Origin: an uncultured Bacilli bacterium
Lineage (GTDB): Bacteria; Bacillota_I; Bacilli_A; RF39; UBA660
Assembly: GCA_944333305.1 (NCBI GenBank)
Contig: CALVKV010000001.1
Location: 1 to 26,654, forward strand
Direction of reading: 5' to 3'
Length of the DNA stretch: 26,654 bases
Made by a program: the position numbers and the translations under genes. Shown one piece after another: positions 1 through 7,543 of the stretch. Within the stretch, counting starts at the first letter, position 1. The number at the start of each line of letters is the position of its first letter. Below the pieces are notes generated by a model, which saw nothing but the letters and a program-made list of their open reading frames with translations, did no database searches and was not told the DNA's origin.

Positions 1-140
1 AGTTCGAAAACAGTCTAAATTTATAAAAACCCCCTCTAAAATGTGTCCACTTTCTTGACATAAGTCCCCATACTTTTACCTTCTTTCTTACTATTTTGTT
101 AACTTAATATTATCATAATTTCATATATTTTTACAAGTAT
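1..140. other. Gene-free left edge with an IS-end-like motif
   Basis: No gene is supported here. The stretch follows the stop of the last gene of the leftmost operon. It holds CCCCC (30-34), nine bases, TGTCCACT (44-51), then CCCCAT (66-71). The same arrangement recurs in inverse orientation at 26122-26162, so it is probably an insertion-sequence end or remnant. No clear hairpin-plus-T-tract terminator was seen for the upstream operon. Confidence 0.4.
30..71 (-). repeat. Left copy of inverted IS-end-like repeat
   Basis: Read on the minus strand it runs ATGGGG, 14 bases, AGTGGACA, nine bases, GGGGG. The right copy at 26122-26162 (plus strand) has ATGGGG, 13 bases, AGTGGACA, nine bases, GGGGG. 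Shared words at matched spacing point to common origin rather than chance, although the intervening bases differ. No transposase is attached. Assignment to a named IS family is not possible from this sequence alone. Confidence 0.4.
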
Positions 141-731
141 TTATTCCCTATTTTGACTAGCTTTTATCTTAACTACAATACTAACACTTTTCTCATCTTT
201 ATTATTTTCCATAAACTCATAAGACTTTCTACCCCAATAAGTATCCGCTTCATCATCACCTGATTCATAAGGCCAAACTAATTTAACATTAAAACTACCT
301 TCACTTCCTGTAGTTATCTCCTGATTTATTACATCAAAAGTAATAGTAAAAGGATATTTATCTTTTAACATATTAATTAATTCATCACTATTATAATTAT
401 CTCTAGTATAAACTTCATCTAATATCTTAATAGAATCTACTTCATAAGAAATATATGCAGTAGTCTCCCCTGTATTACTAATAGTAATAGAATCATTAAA
501 ATCATTCATACCTGGATATATAGAATCTATATTAAATTCAACTGTATCCTCTAAAGGATTACCATCTTGATCAAAAGTAACCATCCAAGATTTAACATGA
601 GTATTTATACTATTAGATACTTTATTAGTATAGATAAACCAAGCAAAAGAATTAGTTATTAATGCTAACACTAAAAAGAATAAAGTACTTCGTCTAATTC
701 TCCTCTTTAACTTCTTCCTTTTGTTCTTCAT
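141..731 (-). CDS. SipW-type exported TasA/camelysin-like protein (module A substrate)
   Basis: A 196-aa exported protein. Residues 1-15 are very basic, residues about 16-31 are hydrophobic, and the segment ends in S-F-A-W-F, the hallmark of signal peptides cleaved by SipW-type peptidases. The mature part is beta-rich, with a 'W-x-V-x-F' strand, an 'ISNTGETTAYISYEV' strand and a 'FNVKLVWPYE' strand, as in the TasA/camelysin family of secreted fibre or matrix proteins. The start is chosen because AGGGG lies six bases upstream of the ATG. It overlaps the end of the upstream signal peptidase gene by 38 bases, so the two are translationally coupled and probably enzyme and substrate. It has no sortase motif and no C-terminal anchor. 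Family placement is by signal peptide and strand pattern; the mature protein could belong to a diverged sister family. Confidence 0.75.
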   Translation of the reverse strand: MKNKRKKLKRRIRRSTLFFLVLALITNSFAWFIYTNKVSNSINTHVKSWMVTFDQDGNPLEDTVEFNIDSIYPGMNDFNDSITISNTGETTAYISYEVDSIKILDEVYTRDNYNSDELINMLKDKYPFTITFDVINQEITTGSEGSFNVKLVWPYESGDDEADTYWGRKSYEFMENNKDEKSVSIVVKIKASQNRE

Positions 732-1281
732 CTAATTCCCCTTCTTTTCTTTTAATATAGTCTAATATCTCTAAAAAAATCAAAAAGGCAACTGGTACAA
801 ATATAAGTAAATAAAAACCTAATCTAGTATTTAAAATACTACTTAAAAAACTTAATACAACTGGTTTATAAACTACTTTACCATATAATTGACTACTACT
901 TATAACAGGATCACTATAATCATTTGCAACACCTTTAGTAGTAAAATAATACTCTCCATCTTTATTCTCAATCTTTATAACTCTATGAGTAACAATCTTA
1001 TCTTTAAAATCATTTTTTTCTCCAAGATAAACTACATCATCACCCTTATTTATAGTAGATGGTTCTACTTCTTTTGATATAACAACATCTCCTACATTAT
1101 AAACAGGTTCCATACTACCAGTAACAACTGTAAACATTCTATAACTACCAATAGATACTCTATTATTAAATATTCTTTGTACTAATATAACAAATATAAC
1201 TAATAATACAAATATCCATACTACAACTTTAATAAACTTTAATAAAAACTTTATAAACTTATTATCTAATACTTTACTCAT
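694..1281 (-). CDS. Signal peptidase I, SipW/archaeal type, catalytically intact (module A)
   Basis: A 195-aa membrane peptidase that would cleave Y/F-A-W-F signal peptides at the outer membrane face. An N-terminal membrane segment spans about residues 16-35. The catalytic serine is in T-G-S-M-E-P (Ser56). The histidine that replaces lysine in this subfamily is in T-H-R-V (His99). The third conserved box is K-G-V-A-N-x-x-x-D (about 116-124). A second membrane segment with the signature 'ILNTRLGFYLLIFVP' precedes an acidic tail. The ATG at 1281 is chosen over a TTG at 1290: AAGGA is nine bases from the ATG but abuts the TTG. The ATG overlaps the stop of the upstream gene, and the 3' end overlaps the substrate gene at 141-731. 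All expected catalytic residues are present. Confidence 0.9.
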   Translation of the reverse strand: MSKVLDNKFIKFLLKFIKVVVWIFVLLVIFVILVQRIFNNRVSIGSYRMFTVVTGSMEPVYNVGDVVISKEVEPSTINKGDDVVYLGEKNDFKDKIVTHRVIKIENKDGEYYFTTKGVANDYSDPVISSSQLYGKVVYKPVVLSFLSSILNTRLGFYLLIFVPVAFLIFLEILDYIKRKEGELDEEQKEEVKEEN

Positions 1282-2389
1282 CTTTACCAATCCTTACATC
1301 ATCTATTTTATCAACATAATCTTTAATTGCCTCTTTATAAACTCTTTCTATCTCACTAGTATCCAATACTTTCTTATATTTAACTTTAGTAAACTGATCT
1401 CCTACTAAAGCTTTAAGTTCATCTAAAGACATCTTATCATTTAAATTAACTAATCCCTCTACCATAGTATTAACTACTTCTTTAGTTAAATCTTCTCTTA
1501 CCTTGCTATCTGCATTATTTATATTAGCAATTACTAAGGAGTTTAATAAGAATACTTGATCCATAAGACTCTTTAATCTACCTGTATCATTATAATCTTT
1601 ATTATCTTTAACAGTCTTAACACTATCTTCCATATGAGATTGTAAATAATTCCATAACTCTAAAGCATATTGAAAGTTAGTATTTTTAAGTATTAAATTA
1701 GTTTTCTTAATAGGAGAAGTAACTAAAGAAATATGTAACTTTGCTAAATTCTTATAAACTTCACTACTACATAAATCTCTAATTTGTTCTTCTACTTTAC
1801 TAATTCTATTTACTAAATCTAGACTATCATCTTTATCACTATTACTATTTAATTTACTATTTAAAGTAACATTAATATCAATAGATTCTTTGCCTAATTT
1901 ACTACTACCTTGATATACAAAAGACTTATCATCTTTAATAGAATTATCTAAATTAATCTCTTTCTTCTTCTTTTCTATATACATCTTCATATTATTAATA
2001 AGACTATATATAAAACGATTCTCATAAGTATTAAAACTCTCTTCTTTATTAATATTAAGTATCTTAGAAGGTCTAACCTCTCCAGTATCTTCATCAAAAC
2101 TTTGAATTAAATTAGTATTCTTAGCAAGATGTTTAATACTATCTACAGTTATCCTTCTAGCTAGTTCTATTTTAACTATCTCTTCATCATTAACAATAAA
2201 TCTATTAGGATTTCTTAAAATATTATCTAAGTATCTAATAGTCTCTTCCATCTTAACAAGCCAAGTATCATCATAAGTAGTTTTTAATGAATTTTGTTTT
2301 ACTTTAAGATTAGAATCAATATTATTAATAAAGTTATCTTTAATATTATCATTTACACTACTATATAGATTAATTATATTATCGTTCAT
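1274..2389 (-). CDS. DUF2357-like partner of the McrB-type ATPase, without visible nuclease motif
   Basis: A 371-aa cytoplasmic protein, Lys/Asp/Asn-rich, with no signal peptide or membrane segment. Residues 118-131 contain 'SFNTYENRFIYSLI', which resembles the conserved N-terminal part of DUF2357 proteins, typically encoded beside McrB-type AAA+ ATPases. A later stretch, 'SPIKKTNLILKNTNFQYALELW', also fits that family. I see no PD-(D/E)XK signature (no D followed by E-x-K in a plausible core), so it is unlikely to be an active McrC-like nuclease. It lies 14 bases after the AAA+ gene and overlaps the start of the module A signal peptidase, so it is in the same operon. Family membership rests on short motif resemblance only; it may instead be an unrelated helical adaptor. 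Confidence 0.5.
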   Translation of the reverse strand: MNDNIINLYSSVNDNIKDNFINNIDSNLKVKQNSLKTTYDDTWLVKMEETIRYLDNILRNPNRFIVNDEEIVKIELARRITVDSIKHLAKNTNLIQSFDEDTGEVRPSKILNINKEESFNTYENRFIYSLINNMKMYIEKKKKEINLDNSIKDDKSFVYQGSSKLGKESIDINVTLNSKLNSNSDKDDSLDLVNRISKVEEQIRDLCSSEVYKNLAKLHISLVTSPIKKTNLILKNTNFQYALELWNYLQSHMEDSVKTVKDNKDYNDTGRLKSLMDQVFLLNSLVIANINNADSKVREDLTKEVVNTMVEGLVNLNDKMSLDELKALVGDQFTKVKYKKVLDTSEIERVYKEAIKDYVDKIDDVRIGKDE

Positions 2390-2403
2390 AAAATCACTGC
2401 TTT

Positions 2404-3924
2404 CTATGTTAATTTCTTAAGTCTTAATAAATACTCTTCACACTCTTTCATCTTACCTTTACCAAAGGTCTTATCAAGAAATTCTATAAATCCATCTATT
2501 TCATCTCTAATATAGGAAACATTAAGTTGTTCAAACTTTCTTAATATTTTTCTAGCGATAAAGTAATCAACCCCATCTACTTCATCTCCCCCACATGCAA
2601 CATAGACAGGAACAAACTTCTTCATATGGGCAACTATACGGTTACCAAAAGCTATTCTAAAGTGTTTAATAACATAATTATCCATCTCTTCTATTTTATT
2701 TAAAGTTTCTTCACTAATAGGATTATCATTAATCGCATCAGTAAATAATTTATCTAAGTAACTATAATTAACATCTTGTGCTTCAGTCTCTATTGGTTCA
2801 AATACTTCTCCTTTATCATTAATATCTATAGGCATCGCTCTATCGTATACTTTATCAGTAACCATAAAAGTAGAGTCATCATTATTAATAGTACCAATAT
2901 ACCAAATATTAGGTGCTATCTTTAATTTACCTTCTTTTATCTTTTTAGGATCATTATCCCAACCACTAGATACTAACTCAACAATCCATTCATCTTTATT
3001 AGGCATCTCAAGAATAGATAACATCTCTGCAAAATAATACTCAACTCTTGAAATATTCATCTCATCTAGAATAATAGTAAATACATCATCAGTATAACTA
3101 GCTTCATACATAGTTTTAAGTACTTCTGTTTCATTAAACTTCTTAGTAAATTCATTAAAGTATCCAAATAACTCTGTTCTATCACGCCAAGAAGGTTGTA
3201 CTGATGCCACACAAGAATCATGTTTTAAAAACTTACCCCAAGCATATGCTAAAGATGTTTTACCAGTACCAGAAATACCTTGTAATATTATAAGTTTAGT
3301 AGATGCTAAAGCAGATATAAATAATCTAATCATCTCTGTTTTATAATAAAGTCTTAACTTACTAGCAGCAAAATTACGAAATAGTTCTACTAACTCTTCT
3401 AAAGTAAAGGTATTATTATAGTTTTTAATCTGATAATTACTATAATTAATATCTATATTAGTAAGTTTAGGAAATCTTGTATCCATAGCATCTATCTCTT
3501 CTTCTACTTTACTTATCTCTTCTTCATCTACTTCATCAGGTCTTAAACCTAAATGAGATACTTTCATAGCAAGTATATCTTCTTTCTCTTTTACTAAACT
3601 AGATACTTCTTCATTAAGTTTAGCTACTTCTTCTAACAAATCTTCTTGTTCTACTAAAGTTTTTCTAAATCTAATATATTTTCTAACAAAGAAAAATATC
3701 AACAAGAAAATACCTGCAACTATAAGTACTAAAATAATAATAACTAAAGCCACAAATAACCATTCAGGACCACTAAAGTCTTCTTTATAGAAGTTAAGTA
3801 TTTCTAAGTAACTAGAGAAATCAAATAAGCTTTTAACCCCTTCTATAATAGCATTAAATACTAAAATAAACCCTTTAAAGAATTGTCCTAAAAACTCATA
3901 TAAAAATCTTAAAAATGTTTCCAT
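2404..3924 (-). CDS. Membrane-anchored AAA+ ATPase, McrB/AAA_5 type
   Basis: A 506-aa ATPase. The N-terminal 35 residues form an amphipathic/hydrophobic segment and residues about 54-80 a strong membrane helix. A charged, probably coiled-coil linker follows (about 84-150), then the AAA+ core: Walker A G-I-S-G-T-G-K-T (about 216-223), the family motif 'SWRDRTELFGYFN', Walker B I-I-L-D-E-M-N (about 284-290), sensor region 'GTINNDD', and an arginine in 'V-Y-D-R-A'. The L-D-E-M-N and G-T-I-N boxes are typical of McrB-like ATPases. The ATG at 3924 is chosen over the TTG at 3927 because GGGGGTG lies five bases upstream; it overlaps the upstream stop by one base (TGATG). McrB relatives usually serve restriction or disassembly roles. 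The membrane anchor and setting among export genes suggest work at the envelope, which is an inference. Confidence 0.85.
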   Translation of the reverse strand: METFLRFLYEFLGQFFKGFILVFNAIIEGVKSLFDFSSYLEILNFYKEDFSGPEWLFVALVIIILVLIVAGIFLLIFFFVRKYIRFRKTLVEQEDLLEEVAKLNEEVSSLVKEKEDILAMKVSHLGLRPDEVDEEEISKVEEEIDAMDTRFPKLTNIDINYSNYQIKNYNNTFTLEELVELFRNFAASKLRLYYKTEMIRLFISALASTKLIILQGISGTGKTSLAYAWGKFLKHDSCVASVQPSWRDRTELFGYFNEFTKKFNETEVLKTMYEASYTDDVFTIILDEMNISRVEYYFAEMLSILEMPNKDEWIVELVSSGWDNDPKKIKEGKLKIAPNIWYIGTINNDDSTFMVTDKVYDRAMPIDINDKGEVFEPIETEAQDVNYSYLDKLFTDAINDNPISEETLNKIEEMDNYVIKHFRIAFGNRIVAHMKKFVPVYVACGGDEVDGVDYFIARKILRKFEQLNVSYIRDEIDGFIEFLDKTFGKGKMKECEEYLLRLKKLT

Positions 3925-4913
3925 CAAGACACCCCCTTAGGTATATATAATAGATTATATTTATCTTTCAAATTATTATAAATATCTACATCATCACAAA
4001 TAAGATAAGAAAATATTTTAAATAGTACTAACAACTCTTCAGTAAGTTCTATTTTACTATCAATCTCTATTGCAATTCTAAAACCATTTCTAGTAAACTC
4101 ATAAATCTCATCTTTATTATTTATATAATCATCATAACTAATCTTAAGTATTAACTTTTCTTTAACAATATCATTATCTATAATATTTAAAATTCTCTTT
4201 TTCTTTTTAGGTTTATCTTTCAATGACAAACTATAAGGAACTAAATATTCTTTCTTAAAGTTACCTTTTATAACATCCTGTAATATTTTAACAGTAACTA
4301 AAGGATAAGTAACAAAGAGTCTCTGTTCTTTAATATCTTTACTATTAAATACTTTATTAATAGCATATTCACTATATAGTTTAGAGAATTTTAATTTATA
4401 GTCTAGTCTTACATCAAATACTCCTTCTTTATTAATTTTAATATAATTAATAAAGAAATTCTTATTGTCAAAACTATCTATAAAATTCTGTTTAGCAGTT
4501 AAATCATCTTTTAAAAGATTATAAAAATTAACTTCAAACTCTTCATCTACAAGTCCTAACTTTTCTCTTCTATAAAGATCTATCTCACTAATTAAAGTTC
4601 TAACAGAATTACATTCTCTAACACTATCAAAATATAAAATATATTTAAAAAGATAAAACATTGCTGAAGCTTTATTTTTATATTTACTATCATCTTTAAT
4701 ATCTTCTATAGATTTCTTTAAGTAATATGCAATATTAACTTCAAAACGTTTATCAACTGTATCATACATATTATAGTATCTTGTATTTATATAAGCATTA
4801 ATTAAATCATCATAAATATCTTGATCAAAATATCTTTCTAATATTACTTGCAAATATTTCTTAATAGACTTTTTAGAATAAGAAACATATTCATTAACAA
4901 TATTACAACTCAT
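3924..4913 (-). CDS. Protein of unknown function, coupled to the AAA+ gene
   Basis: A 329-aa predicted cytoplasmic protein that I do not recognise. It is rich in Tyr, Asn, Asp and Lys, has no signal peptide and no convincing membrane helix. The N-terminal half looks helical; the C-terminal half alternates strands and helices. The segment 'LKISYDDYINNKDEIYEF' followed by 'GFRIAIEID' has a faint EAL-domain look but lacks the catalytic E-A-L and D-D-F-G boxes, so I do not assign it. The ATG at 4913 is chosen over one eight codons upstream because AAGGAG sits six bases before it. Its stop overlaps the AAA+ start by one base, and it begins 14 bases after the upstream exported-protein gene. Coupling suggests it acts with the ATPase and the DUF2357-like protein. 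Confidence 0.65.
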   Translation of the reverse strand: MSCNIVNEYVSYSKKSIKKYLQVILERYFDQDIYDDLINAYINTRYYNMYDTVDKRFEVNIAYYLKKSIEDIKDDSKYKNKASAMFYLFKYILYFDSVRECNSVRTLISEIDLYRREKLGLVDEEFEVNFYNLLKDDLTAKQNFIDSFDNKNFFINYIKINKEGVFDVRLDYKLKFSKLYSEYAINKVFNSKDIKEQRLFVTYPLVTVKILQDVIKGNFKKEYLVPYSLSLKDKPKKKKRILNIIDNDIVKEKLILKISYDDYINNKDEIYEFTRNGFRIAIEIDSKIELTEELLVLFKIFSYLICDDVDIYNNLKDKYNLLYIPKGVS

Positions 4914-4926
4914 AAAGTACTCCTTT

Positions 4927-5847
4927 CTAAAACTCATAACTAACAGTAACTATATCGTTATCATTACTATAGTCTTTACTAACATCTCTTTTATAGAACT
5001 TAACTAAACTACTACTACTAGAATCCATTTTAAAAGTAAATTTATTAATATAATCATAATTATTTATTTTTTCAGTCTCTCTATTATAAGAATTAAGATA
5101 AACTGTACTATTATTATCTATATAAATTATATTAGGATCAAATGACACTGTAATAATAGCAGAAGCACAGTGTGCTTTATTCTCATCACTTAAAGTATTA
5201 TAGGTCGTTTCATCAATTCTATCATTAACATTATAATCTAAAAATGGTTCTTTAACTGTATAATAATTTAATGTATTAGTAACACTAAGTTCTAGATAAG
5301 GACTATTTTTACTATCAACTATCTCATGAGAAAGACCATACTTACCAACAACTAATCTAAAGGTTGCAGATAACTCTTTTTTATAAGGACTAACAGAAGT
5401 CGCTTTTATACTAATATTAACACTATCACCATCATTAAAAGTAGTATTAGGAGTCATTGTAACAACAAAACTATCTGTATTATTACTACCATAAATAACT
5501 CCATTATCTTTAGTACTAGTACAAAGTATAGTACTAGAACATTCATAATCAACTTGATAAGTAATATCATTTTCTGTTTTTAAATTATTATTTTTAAAAC
5601 TATTTAGATTAACTACTATTGTATAAGGATCTACTCCATTCCAATAATCAAGTGAATAAAATGCTCCATCCATTGTTAATTTATCGCTTTCGAAATAAAA
5701 GTTTTTAGATGAAAAATAGAAGTCTAATATTCTATTATAAACATATCTACCAAAGGTAATAGATAAAGAAAATAGTAATAGACAAAAGAAAATAATAATG
5801 ATTATCTTCTTAGATTTAGATATTTTTCTAATTTTAATCTTTTTCAT
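4927..5847 (-). CDS. Exported or membrane-anchored beta-rich protein (module B partner)
   Basis: A 306-aa protein. A basic N-terminus (K-K-I-K-I-R-K) is followed by a membrane/signal segment at about residues 15-33, ending 'ITFGRYVYNRILDFYFSS'. This lacks the A-W-F cleavage box of the other substrates. The following 'SKNFYFESDKL' and a long beta-rich region ('TYQVDYECSSTILC', 'VNISIKATSVSP', 'ATFRLVVGKYG') look like secreted immunoglobulin-like or TasA-like strands. Three cysteines occur in the exported part. The ATG overlaps the stop of the upstream peptidase-like gene by four bases, with AAGGA eight bases before it. Its partner appears catalytically dead and this protein lacks a standard SipW site, so it may stay membrane-anchored instead of being cleaved. 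That link is inference. Confidence 0.65.
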   Translation of the reverse strand: MKKIKIRKISKSKKIIIIIFFCLLLFSLSITFGRYVYNRILDFYFSSKNFYFESDKLTMDGAFYSLDYWNGVDPYTIVVNLNSFKNNNLKTENDITYQVDYECSSTILCTSTKDNGVIYGSNNTDSFVVTMTPNTTFNDGDSVNISIKATSVSPYKKELSATFRLVVGKYGLSHEIVDSKNSPYLELSVTNTLNYYTVKEPFLDYNVNDRIDETTYNTLSDENKAHCASAIITVSFDPNIIYIDNNSTVYLNSYNRETEKINNYDYINKFTFKMDSSSSSLVKFYKRDVSKDYSNDNDIVTVSYEF

Positions 5848-6347
5848 TTCTTTAATCCTTTATATCTTTTTAATTGATAAATAAAAGCGATAATGATAGG
5901 GATAATAATTAAGATGAAATAACCAAGTCTATTAGTGAATATATTAAAGATATAACCTATAAAAGGAATAGCAGTAATATCATCAACTTCACCAATTAAA
6001 TATTCACTAGATAAATAGAAAGAAGAGGAAATAACATAAGTATATTCATTATTATTAGTTTTCATAACATCTAATACTTTAGTAGATGAAACTCTATTTT
6101 TATTATCAACAGTATCATAATAAAGAATAGTATCATCAACATCAACGTTTTTAATGTTTTTAGTAGAAATTAACAAACTACCTGCTTTAAAATCTGATAT
6201 ATCAGAATTAATTCCTAAAATTATTTTATTAGAAAAACTAACATCTCCAAACTTATTAGAAGCGAAAAGGCAAAAAGTGACAAAAATCGCCAATACTACA
6301 TAAATAGATAACAAAATATACTTAACTACTCTCACTATTATCACCAT
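5844..6347 (-). CDS. Signal peptidase-like protein, predicted inactive (module B)
   Basis: A 167-aa protein with two membrane segments (about 8-29 and 138-158) in the layout of SipW/archaeal-type signal peptidases. 'INSDISDFKAGSLLI' aligns with the T-G-S-M-E-P to G-D-V-V-I block of the active paralogue at 694-1281. A serine (Ser48) falls at the nucleophile position, but the G-S-M-E-P context is lost. The T-H-R-V histidine box is S-T-K-V, so the general base is replaced by Thr89. The K-G-x-x-N-x-x-x-D box is also absent. The C-terminal 'FTNRLGYFILIIIP' closely matches the active paralogue, confirming homology. The first ATG (6347) lacks a good ribosome site; a GTG at 6335 preceded by GGTGAT is an alternative. 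It probably acts as a membrane partner or chaperone for 4927-5847. Confidence 0.75.
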   Translation of the reverse strand: MVIIVRVVKYILLSIYVVLAIFVTFCLFASNKFGDVSFSNKIILGINSDISDFKAGSLLISTKNIKNVDVDDTILYYDTVDNKNRVSSTKVLDVMKTNNNEYTYVISSSFYLSSEYLIGEVDDITAIPFIGYIFNIFTNRLGYFILIIIPIIIAFIYQLKRYKGLKK

Positions 6348-6351
6348 AATA

Positions 6352-6357
6352 ATTGTA
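6352..6357 (-). promoter_or_regulatory. Possible extended -10 for the 141-6347 operon
   Basis: Read on the minus strand this is TG-T-TACAAT with no good -35. It follows the terminator of the 6459-7325 gene and lies just upstream of the module B peptidase-like gene. It would start transcription almost at the first ATG, favouring a start slightly further in (GTG at 6335). Confidence 0.25.
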
Positions 6358-6389
6358 ACATAATAAAAAGATTTTTCCTAGAATTAATA

Positions 6390-6422
6390 TGAAAAGAACT
6401 ATTAAAATTTCTAATAGTCCTT
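6390..6422 (-). terminator. Intrinsic terminator of the Rpn-like gene
   Basis: On the minus strand AAGGACTATTA pairs with TAATAGTTCTT (11 pairs with one G-T wobble) around a short loop, running into a T-rich tail. It lies about 40 bases after the 6459-7325 stop and separates that gene from the next operon. Confidence 0.65.
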
Positions 6423-6458
6423 TAGTTAATAACTAGTTATTATATTTGTTTTAAGCAC

Positions 6459-7325
6459 TTAATTATTTAATTCTTCTATTAAATTGTTTATCTCTTCTTC
6501 ACTTAAACCTGTATTTTTAGATACTACTTCTTTAGATATACCATCTTTAAGAAAATTTTTAGCAATTTCTATTTTTTCTGTTTTAACACCTGCATCATAG
6601 CCATTGTCATAACCATCATCATAGCCATCAAGTCTAGCAGAATTTATCTCTTTTCTTCTAACTAACTCTACATTATAATCTGTTCTAAACTTATCATCTT
6701 CATTTAGTCTTTCTAATTTATCCACGATATATAACGCCTCCTCACATCCATTTGCAATCTCTCTCATCTCTTCGTATGAATCTGCTACCATCATTGCCAT
6801 AAATGTTTCTTCTTCGTTACTTCCATTATATCTTACATTTTTTAGACTTTCAAGATAAATATTATGTATTTTTATATCATCTATTACATCATTATATTTC
6901 TCATTTCTTAAAGTATAATCAACATTAATTGCATCTGGTTTTATCTTATAGAGACTATTATTAAAGTTAATTAGAACTGTTTTCATCTTAACAAAATCTT
7001 CTCCTTTTTCTAATCCTCCACCGGCTATACTAAAGAGATACATTCTATTTTTAATTAATACTCTTTCTGATACATCTTTATTCATTTCTACAATAATGAA
7101 ATCTCTATCTTTCTTTAATAAGACATCCAGTCTATAATCTCTTGCAACATTTCCACTATTTATCTCATTATCATATAATTCATACCCTTCTAAATCTAAT
7201 TTAGAATAATATTTAATTATTTTTTCATAAAAGAATCTACTATCTTCATCTTTAAACATTCTTTTAAATGTTGTGTCAGATAAAAGTGTAAAGAATTCTT
7301 TTTCTTTCTTTTCTTCTTTTTCCAT
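6459..7325 (-). CDS. Rpn/PD-(D/E)XK nuclease family transposase-like protein
   Basis: A 288-aa protein of the Rpn / PDDEXK_2 family, linked to recombination-promoting nucleases and annotated as 'PD-(D/E)XK nuclease family transposase'. The opening 'LLSDTTFKRMF' matches the family start. The core 'RDYRLDVLLKKDRDFIIVEMNK' supplies an Asp (about 67) and E-x-N (about 80-82), where relatives usually have E-x-Q. The tail has the G-Y-D repeats ('GYDDGYDNGYDAG') and a C-terminal helix-turn-helix-like 'ISKEVVSKNTGLSEEEINNLI', both typical. The ATG at 7325 is chosen because GGAGG lies five bases upstream; an upstream TTG overlaps that site. It has its own promoter and terminator and interrupts the surface-protein genes, so it is probably a mobile-type insertion rather than part of the pathway. 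The N in E-x-N could weaken catalysis. Confidence 0.85.
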   Translation of the reverse strand: MEKEEKKEKEFFTLLSDTTFKRMFKDEDSRFFYEKIIKYYSKLDLEGYELYDNEINSGNVARDYRLDVLLKKDRDFIIVEMNKDVSERVLIKNRMYLFSIAGGGLEKGEDFVKMKTVLINFNNSLYKIKPDAINVDYTLRNEKYNDVIDDIKIHNIYLESLKNVRYNGSNEEETFMAMMVADSYEEMREIANGCEEALYIVDKLERLNEDDKFRTDYNVELVRRKEINSARLDGYDDGYDNGYDAGVKTEKIEIAKNFLKDGISKEVVSKNTGLSEEEINNLIEELNN

Positions 7326-7364
7326 TAATACCTCCAATCAGCAATATTCCTACGTAGTGCCAAT

Positions 7365-7393
7365 ACTCTAACACAGGGGTAAAAGTAATGCAA
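7365..7393 (-). promoter_or_regulatory. Promoter of the Rpn-like gene
   Basis: On the minus strand TTGCAT and TAGAGT are 17 bases apart, the latter preceded by an extended -10 TG. It lies about 40 bases upstream of the 7325 start and just downstream of the terminator pair of the preceding gene. Confidence 0.5.
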
Positions 7394-7416
7394 ATCAACA
7401 ATTTTTAAAATTCAAG

Positions 7417-7471
7417 AAAAAAAGAGTTTCAATTTATTAAATTCCTCTAGGGAATTTTAAAAATTGAACTC
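7417..7471 (-). terminator. Strong intrinsic terminator (second of two) after the 7537-8565 gene
   Basis: A near-perfect inverted repeat with a stem of about 22 pairs at 7424-7471 closes on a four-base loop. On the minus strand it is followed by seven Ts. Its length is unusual for a simple terminator. It stops read-through into the Rpn-like gene, and could alternatively be a small palindromic element. Confidence 0.75.
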
Positions 7472-7518
7472 TAAAATTTCCTCAATTTACAATTTTCATA
7501 TAAATTTATTTTTTTTAT

Positions 7519-7543
7519 AAAAAAAGAAGCTTATTTCTAAGCT
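7519..7543 (-). terminator. First intrinsic terminator, overlapping the stop codon of the 7537-8565 gene
   Basis: On the minus strand AGCTTA, a GAAA loop and TAAGCT are followed by TTC and a run of seven Ts. The stop codon TAG lies where the stem meets the loop, so the 3' untranslated region is almost absent. Confidence 0.7.

Noticed and set aside
60..105. Possible 11-codon peptide on the minus strand near the left edge
   Set aside because: It coincides with the IS-end-like repeat and is too short to support as a gene.
889..1077. Plus-strand open frame of 62 codons
   Set aside because: It lies inside the signal peptidase gene on the opposite strand, has no ribosome site, and encodes a low-complexity Ile/Asn-rich product.
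1274..3924. Conventional McrBC restriction system
   Set aside because: No nuclease motif is visible in the partner, the ATPase is membrane-anchored, and the neighbours are export genes. Kept as an open alternative, not as the call.
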